Shown here in pieces: positions 60,010-64,000 of a stretch of 64,000 nucleotides of DNA. Positions within the stretch are counted from its first letter, which is position 1, and each line of letters starts with the position of its first letter. A program made the translations under genes and the position numbers. This DNA comes from Roseiarcus fermentans (lineage in GTDB: Bacteria; Pseudomonadota; Alphaproteobacteria; Rhizobiales; Beijerinckiaceae). The stretch covers positions 120,950 through 184,949 of the forward strand of contig NZ_QNRK01000010.1 of the NCBI RefSeq assembly GCF_003315135.1. Direction: 5' to 3'. A model generated the notes under the pieces. That model made no database searches, was not told the origin of the DNA, and was given only the letters and a program-made list of their open reading frames with translations.

Positions 60010-61320
60010 TCAGGTGTAGCGGTTGACCACGTTCTCGTAGAACTCCTGCTGGCCGGAGCGCGGCTTCGGGTCGATCTTCTCGTCCATGACCCGCTTGGCG
60101 ATCGACTCGAGGGTGGCGCCCGGCTGCAGCATCGCCTGCGCCGCCGGGGCGTTCCAGCCGGCGTAGCGCGCCTCGCGCATCGCGTCGAACTTGCCGTCCT
60201 CGATCATCGCCGCGGCCGCGAGCAGCGCTCCGGCGCAGGCGTCGATGCCGCCGATGTGGCCGAGGATCAGGTCGGCCGGGTCGATCGACTGGCGACGCAC
60301 CTTCGAATCGAAGTTGAAGCCGCCTGGCGCGACGCCGCCCTGCTTGAGGACGAAATACAGCGCCGGCACGAGCTCGGCGGCGTTGTTGGGAAACTGGTCG
60401 GTGTCCCAGCCGGACTGGTAGTCGTTGCGGTTGGCGTCGAGGGAGCCCAACAGGCCGAGCGCGGAGGCGAGCGCCACTTCGTGTTCGAACGCATGATGGG
60501 CCAGCACCGCGTGGCCGACCTCGAGGTTGAGCTTGACCTCCTTCTCCAGGCCGAACCGCTGCAGGAAGCCGGAGACGGTGGCGACGTCGAAGTCGTACTG
60601 GTGCTTGGTCGGCTCCTGCGGCTTCGGCTCGACCAGCAGCACGCCCTTGAAGCCAATCTTGTGCTTGTAGTCGACCACCATCGACAGGAACCGGCCGAGC
60701 TGGTCGAGTTCACGCTTGAGATCGGTGTTGAGCAGGGTCTCGTAGCCCTCGCGGCCGCCCCAGAGCACGTAATTGGCGCCGTGCAGCTTGTGGGTCGCGT
60801 CCATCGCGTTCTTGACCTGGGCGGCGGCGAAAGCGAACACGTCCGGGTCGGGATTGGTCGCCGCGCCCGCCATGAAGCGCGGGTGGCTGAACAGATTGGC
60901 CGTCCCCCACAGGAGCTTGGCGCCGGTGGCGAGCATCTTCTCGGCGAACAGGTCGGTGATGTCGGCGAGATTCCTGCCGAACTCGGCGAGCGATTCGCCC
61001 TCCGGCACGACGTCCTTGTCGTGGAAGGTGAAGAACGGGAAGCCGAGGATGGAGAACATCTCGAAGGCGGCGTCCGCCTTGCGCCGCGCCCCTTCCATGT
61101 CGTCGTTGTTCCAGGGCCGGTCGAAGGTCGACGAGCCGAACATGTCCGAGCCGAGCCAGCCGAAATTGTGCCAGTAGCAGACGGCGGGGCGGAGTTGCTC
61201 GGCCATCGTCTTGCCGAGGACAACCCGCTCCGGGTCGTAATGACGGAAGGCGAAGGGATTGTCGCTCTTCGGCCCCTCGTACTTGACCGGCCCGATCTCG
61301 CCAAAAAACCGTTTGCCCAT
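60010..61320 (-). CDS. xylA: Xylose isomerase
   Basis: A 436-residue TIM-barrel enzyme interconverting xylose and xylulose. Active-site segments are present: the His base in [46 protein letters not shown] with the metal Glu and Lys, [18 protein letters not shown], and [20 protein letters not shown] with metal Asps. The length and motifs fit class II isomerases. No xylB or transporter is adjacent. ATG 61320 follows a conserved N terminus ([19 protein letters not shown]). Confidence 0.96.
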   Translation of the reverse strand: MGKRFFGEIGPVKYEGPKSDNPFAFRHYDPERVVLGKTMAEQLRPAVCYWHNFGWLGSDMFGSSTFDRPWNNDDMEGARRKADAAFEMFSILGFPFFTFHDKDVVPEGESLAEFGRNLADITDLFAEKMLATGAKLLWGTANLFSHPRFMAGAATNPDPDVFAFAAAQVKNAMDATHKLHGANYVLWGGREGYETLLNTDLKRELDQLGRFLSMVVDYKHKIGFKGVLLVEPKPQEPTKHQYDFDVATVSGFLQRFGLEKEVKLNLEVGHAVLAHHAFEHEVALASALGLLGSLDANRNDYQSGWDTDQFPNNAAELVPALYFVLKQGGVAPGGFNFDSKVRRQSIDPADLILGHIGGIDACAGALLAAAAMIEDGKFDAMREARYAGWNAPAAQAMLQPGATLESIAKRVMDEKIDPKPRSGQQEFYENVVNRYT

Positions 61321-61767
61321 TCTCGTCTCTCCCTCGCGCCGGAAGCGCTCGTGCGTCGGCCGCATTTTCGCGCGAAAGGGCAGGCGGCGGCAAGCGCTAA
61401 CATGCCACCCGCGCAGGGTTCGTTGGACCCGAGTCCGGCTTCGACGCTCGCCGTCGTCGCACGGCCGTCCCGGCGACGACGAGCAGCGATGCGGCCAGCG
61501 TGGCGCAGGGACCGAGCAGCGGCAGTCGGAGCGCAGCCGGATCCCCGTCGGCCATGGAGCGAATTCAGGCAGCCCGCCCATCGCGGCGGCGCCGAACACG
61601 CTCGCGAGTGCGCAGGACGGGCCGAGATCCCGCCTGCGCCCCGGCATCCGCGCCGATTCCAACCAGGCTGGACGAGGAGGCGAGGGAATGCCGAAACGGC
61701 GCACGCCTCGCGTGATCCCCGCAAGGCCTTATCGGCGCGCTCGTGCGGCCATCAGCGCATGTGGACG
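61321..61767. other. Gene-free spacer upstream of xylA
   Basis: About 450 GC-rich bases. The promoter of xylA should be in the first part; none was recognised. Open frames here translate to low-complexity Arg/Ser/Pro sequence. Confidence 0.4.
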
Positions 61768-62652
61768 CTAATCGAAGGCGTGCCGGAGCCGGGCGAAAAA
61801 CAGCAGAACGGGGTTCGACGCCGGGCCGGGCTTCGGCCTCTCGCAGGACGCGCCGGCGTCGCAGCCGCTCGCCGATCCTTTCACGGCGGCGGCGCGCTCC
61901 GGGACTTGGGCGAGCGCGTTCACCGGGATGTCGGCTGCGGCTTCCGTCTCGGGCGGAACGGCTTCGCCGTAGGCGGCGAGCGGAGCCGGCGCAAACCCCT
62001 TCGACCGCTGCGCAAAACGCAGGAGCCCCGATCGCAGCGCCTCGCCGCGCCCCGGAGCTTCGGCCAGCGCGCTGACCGAAATGCTAGCGGCGGCCTCCGT
62101 TTCGGTCAGAAATGCGCCGCCGCGGGCGGCGAAGGGCGCGAGGTCGTCCGGCTGTTGCGCGAGGGCGAACAGCGGGAAGCGCAGATGCTCGCATCCCGGC
62201 CCGTCGCCCGACAGCGCCCCGACGCCGCTGCCGGCATCGTCTTGCAGATGCTCCAGGCGGTCGGCTCCGTAACGGCAGATCGCGGCGGCCGAGGTCGGCG
62301 CCGACGCGGGCGCCGCCGCCTGCGCCAGGCGGAGTCCGGCGTCGCCCGGCTCCGGCGGAACCCGCTCGATCCTCACATGCGCCAGTCCGGCGCTGCGAAA
62401 CCCGAGCGACTCGGCGGCCGCCGTCGAAACGTCGATGATCCGTCCGCGGATGAACGGCCCGCGATCGGCGATCCGGACCACCAGGACCCGTCCGTTGTCG
62501 AGATTGATCACCCTGACCTGGGTTCCCATCGGCAGGCTGCGGTGCGCTGCGGTCATTCCGGCGGCGCCGTAGAAGGACGCCAGTCCGAGTTCGGCGGCCG
62601 GCGCGCAACTCGCGCTGAGGGCGATCGCGCAGGAAAGAACCAGTGATCGCAT
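61768..62652 (-). CDS. Septal ring lytic transglycosylase RlpA-like protein
   Basis: A 294-residue exported protein. The signal peptide (residues 1-20) has a Cys at residue 16 in LSASCAPA, a possible lipoprotein site although the lipobox is imperfect. The double-psi beta-barrel domain covers about 21-105: GLASFYGAAGMTAAHRSLPM, GTQVRVINLDNGR, VVRIADRGPFIRGRIIDVS and AAESLG with the catalytic Asp region. The SPOR domain usual in RlpA is missing; instead a 185-residue Ala/Pro/Glu-rich tail with two internal AEVP-type repeats (ETEAAA-[SD]-I-x-V-[SN]-ALA) follows. A CtrA-type box lies just upstream. Confidence 0.82.
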   Translation of the reverse strand: MRSLVLSCAIALSASCAPAAELGLASFYGAAGMTAAHRSLPMGTQVRVINLDNGRVLVVRIADRGPFIRGRIIDVSTAAAESLGFRSAGLAHVRIERVPPEPGDAGLRLAQAAAPASAPTSAAAICRYGADRLEHLQDDAGSGVGALSGDGPGCEHLRFPLFALAQQPDDLAPFAARGGAFLTETEAAASISVSALAEAPGRGEALRSGLLRFAQRSKGFAPAPLAAYGEAVPPETEAAADIPVNALAQVPERAAAVKGSASGCDAGASCERPKPGPASNPVLLFFARLRHAFD

Positions 62653-62690
62653 CCGCAGCGCCCTCCCGCCTGCTCGCGGTTCGCCACGAT

Positions 62691-62707
62691 GTTAACACAA
62701 AGTTAAC
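62691..62707 (-). promoter_or_regulatory. Candidate CtrA binding site upstream of the rlpA-like gene
   Basis: TTAA (62692-62695), a 7-base spacer, then TTAAC (62703-62707) match the CtrA consensus TTAA-N7-TTAAC. The site is about 40 bases from the ATG at 62652. It is conspicuous in a GC-rich context and would tie the gene to cell-cycle control. Confidence 0.55.
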
Positions 62708-62880
62708 CCACTCGCCAGCCGCCGCCCGAGATTTCGACGTGGGCCGCCGGGGCGGTTTCTTCTCTTTGGGCGCCGGCGCCTCGACCCGCCGCGCTCCCTG
62801 GCCGCGGTCGCTGATTGTACGGCATGCACACATCGAGCGCCGCGGCCGGTGAGCCGGCCGCCCTCGTCTTGCGCGGCTAC

Positions 62881-63228
62881 CTATGATTCGATCCGGGTCT
62901 CGTGTGCTCGAGGGCGCAGACCGCTCAACACCTGGTCGAGCAGCGCGTCGCCGAAGGCTTCGTCGAGCGGTGTGATCCGAAGCAGCATCCTGTGATAGAT
63001 TGGCCCGAAAATCTGACCCGAAATGAGCGCACGAAGCGCGTGAGCGCCGCTAGACCGAAGGCGCAATCCTCCTCGGTGATCGATTCCCGCGATCTCGCCC
63101 TTGCAGCGGACGAACAGCATAACGGACGGGCGGAAGCAGCCGATAGCCATGGCGTCGTGGCCGGCGCCCGACGGCAGAATTCGGACCGGGACGCCGAGCG
63201 AGCCGACGGCGGTTGTCGGCGTCCTGAA
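62881..63228 (-). pseudogene. Chimeric remnant: hydantoinase/carbamoylase amidase fragment joined to a TetR C-terminal fragment
   Basis: A single open frame contains two unrelated fragments. Reading on the minus strand, the part from 63228 to about 63050 gives TPTTAVGSLGVPVRILPSGA, GHDAMAIGCF and VMLFVRCKGEI, the C-terminal active-site block of M20-type hydantoinase/carbamoylase amidases (LPSGAGHDA). From about 63020 to 62881 the phrase SGQIFGPIYHRMLLRITPLD and DALLDQVLSGLRPR match the C-terminal helix bundle of TetR-family regulators. Neither has its N-terminal part, so the frame is a decay product. A methionine at 63150 could start translation of a short useless peptide. Confidence 0.55.
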
Positions 63229-63269
63229 CCGGCCGTAGAAACCGGACGGTTTTCGTGGTATGGAGCGGC

Positions 63270-63530
63270 ATGTTGATAACCCTAACCCCCGAGCAGGAAG
63301 CGTGGATCAAGGCCCGCGTTGCGACCGGCGTTTTTGCGTCGGTCGAGGAAGCGGCGCGCCAGCTGCTCGACGACCGCATTGCCGAACTCGCAGGCGACGA
63401 GCACGACGATATGGCGTGGGCGAAGCCTTTGGTCGACGAGGGCCTGGCCGCGCTCGAACGCGGCGATTTCATCACGCTCGAGGAACATGGGACGCGCAAC
63501 CTCGCGCGCCTTGCCGCACGCCTGAAATAG
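63270..63530 (+). CDS. parD: Antitoxin, ParD-like
   Basis: An 86-residue antitoxin. Residues 1-45 have the ribbon-helix-helix pattern (MLITLTPEQEAWIKARVATG, FASVEEAARQLLDDRIAEL). Residues 45-86 form the toxin-binding tail (WAKPLVDEGLAALERGDFI, TLEEH). ATG 63270 is chosen with GGAG just upstream; the earlier in-frame start at 63255 is less likely. The stop shares its last base with the GTG start of the toxin gene. It should repress the operon with the toxin. Confidence 0.88.
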   Translation: MLITLTPEQEAWIKARVATGVFASVEEAARQLLDDRIAELAGDEHDDMAWAKPLVDEGLAALERGDFITLEEHGTRNLARLAARLK

Positions 63531-63850
63531 TGGCGCGGGTCGTCATCACCGGACCGGCGGATGCTGATTCCGCCGAGATCATCAGCGATCTTACCGCGAA
63601 CGCAGGGGAGCTTGTCGCCGACCGTTATGTGGCGGAACTCAACGCGCTCTATCGGCGCCTGGCGACGTTCCCCGAAAGTGGCTCGCCCCGCCCCAAGCTT
63701 GGCCGGTTCATTCGAATTGGCCTCGTTTCGCCTTATGTTGTGGTTTACCGCCACGCACCGGACAACAACCTCGTCGCCGTCATCCGTATTCTACACGGGC
63801 GACGCAGGATCACCCGCCGTACGCTGACGCAACCGACCGCGCCCCCATGA
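63530..63850 (+). CDS. parE: Toxin, ParE/RelE superfamily
   Basis: A 106-residue protein of the RelE/ParE fold: ITGPADADSAEIISDLTANA, YVAELNALYRRLATFPESGS, PRPKLGRFIRIGLVSPYVVV and VIRILHGRRRIT. The ILHGRR ending is typical of ParE, which poisons DNA gyrase. The GTG start at 63530 overlaps the antitoxin stop by one base. The last 15 residues (TLTQPTAPP) are not conserved. About 150 bases to the window edge hold nothing recognisable. Confidence 0.88.
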   Translation: MARVVITGPADADSAEIISDLTANAGELVADRYVAELNALYRRLATFPESGSPRPKLGRFIRIGLVSPYVVVYRHAPDNNLVAVIRILHGRRRITRRTLTQPTAPP

Positions 63851-64000
63851 TCGAGACCCATCGAAACGCGCATTTCCAAGCGCGCTTTCGCCGTCCAGAG
63901 CTTAGCCCGGATTTCTCACACAGGATGGGTGCATCGGGCGTCCGAATCAGGCAAAAGTTGTTTTGCGAGAACGACTTGACCCTATTCAGAGAGGTCGCCC

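Overview
The window is high-GC DNA from an alphaproteobacterium, most likely of the order Hyphomicrobiales (Rhizobiales). The basis is the pyrC-like/plsY/dprA gene order, the dor (DMSO respiration) locus, the bacterial-type ornithine decarboxylase, the two-domain malic enzyme, a CtrA-type TTAA-N7-TTAA site and REP-like repeats of the kind common in this order. The species is not identifiable from what I can see. No rRNA, tRNA or CRISPR array was found.

Layout. 0-2.2 kb: an EcoRII/Dcm-type restriction-modification unit (C5 methyltransferase cut by the window edge, vsr, EcoRII-like endonuclease). 2.3-6.5 kb: housekeeping genes (ruvX, a small conserved protein, dprA, plsY, a dihydroorotase homologue without its metal ligands). 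6.6-10.7 kb: a stress-flavoured island with two paralogous, apparently undescribed repeat proteins, each preceded by phased TGACA elements, and three small heat-shock proteins. 10.7-21.8 kb: sohB, a Nudix hydrolase, a RES/Xre toxin-antitoxin pair between two palindromic repeats, a CBS protein, an amino-acid-binding-protein/phosphoesterase pair, ornithine decarboxylase and a DUF2189-type membrane protein. 21.9-23.0 kb: a lower-GC patch with a HicA-like gene pair and a decayed IS1-family transposase. 23.0-27.1 kb: two SDR enzymes, a SnoaL-like protein, an FmdB zinc ribbon and phosphomanno/glucomutase.

27.4-36.7 kb is the metabolic centrepiece: dorS and dorR (sensor and regulator), dorC-dorD-dorA (pentahaem cytochrome, chaperone and molybdenum reductase), followed by mobB and moaA for molybdenum cofactor synthesis. 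Electrons would pass from the quinol pool through DorC to periplasmic DorA. DorR would act at a set of phased GTTYAYR boxes between dorR and dorC. DorA has the active-site tyrosine typical of DMSO rather than TMAO reductases. 38.3-44.6 kb is a four-gene, translationally coupled signalling operon: solute-binding protein, triple-GAF histidine kinase, single-domain response regulator and response regulator-adenylate cyclase.

44.6-53.5 kb is a surface-polysaccharide locus with UDP-glucuronate decarboxylase, an undecaprenyl-phosphate sugar transferase, a sugar aminotransferase, a split Alg14/Alg13-like glycosyltransferase whose second half is fused to a methyltransferase, two radical SAM enzymes and another methyltransferase. 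53.9-62.7 kb carries malic enzyme, an ArsR/SRPBCC pair with a visible promoter-operator, a SnoaL-like protein, glutathione-dependent formaldehyde dehydrogenase, a dual-specificity-type phosphatase, xylose isomerase and an RlpA-like protein. The right edge has a chimera of two gene remnants (amidase and TetR fragments) and a ParDE toxin-antitoxin pair.

Coordinates and motif positions were read by eye. Family assignments rest on motif recognition, not on database searches.
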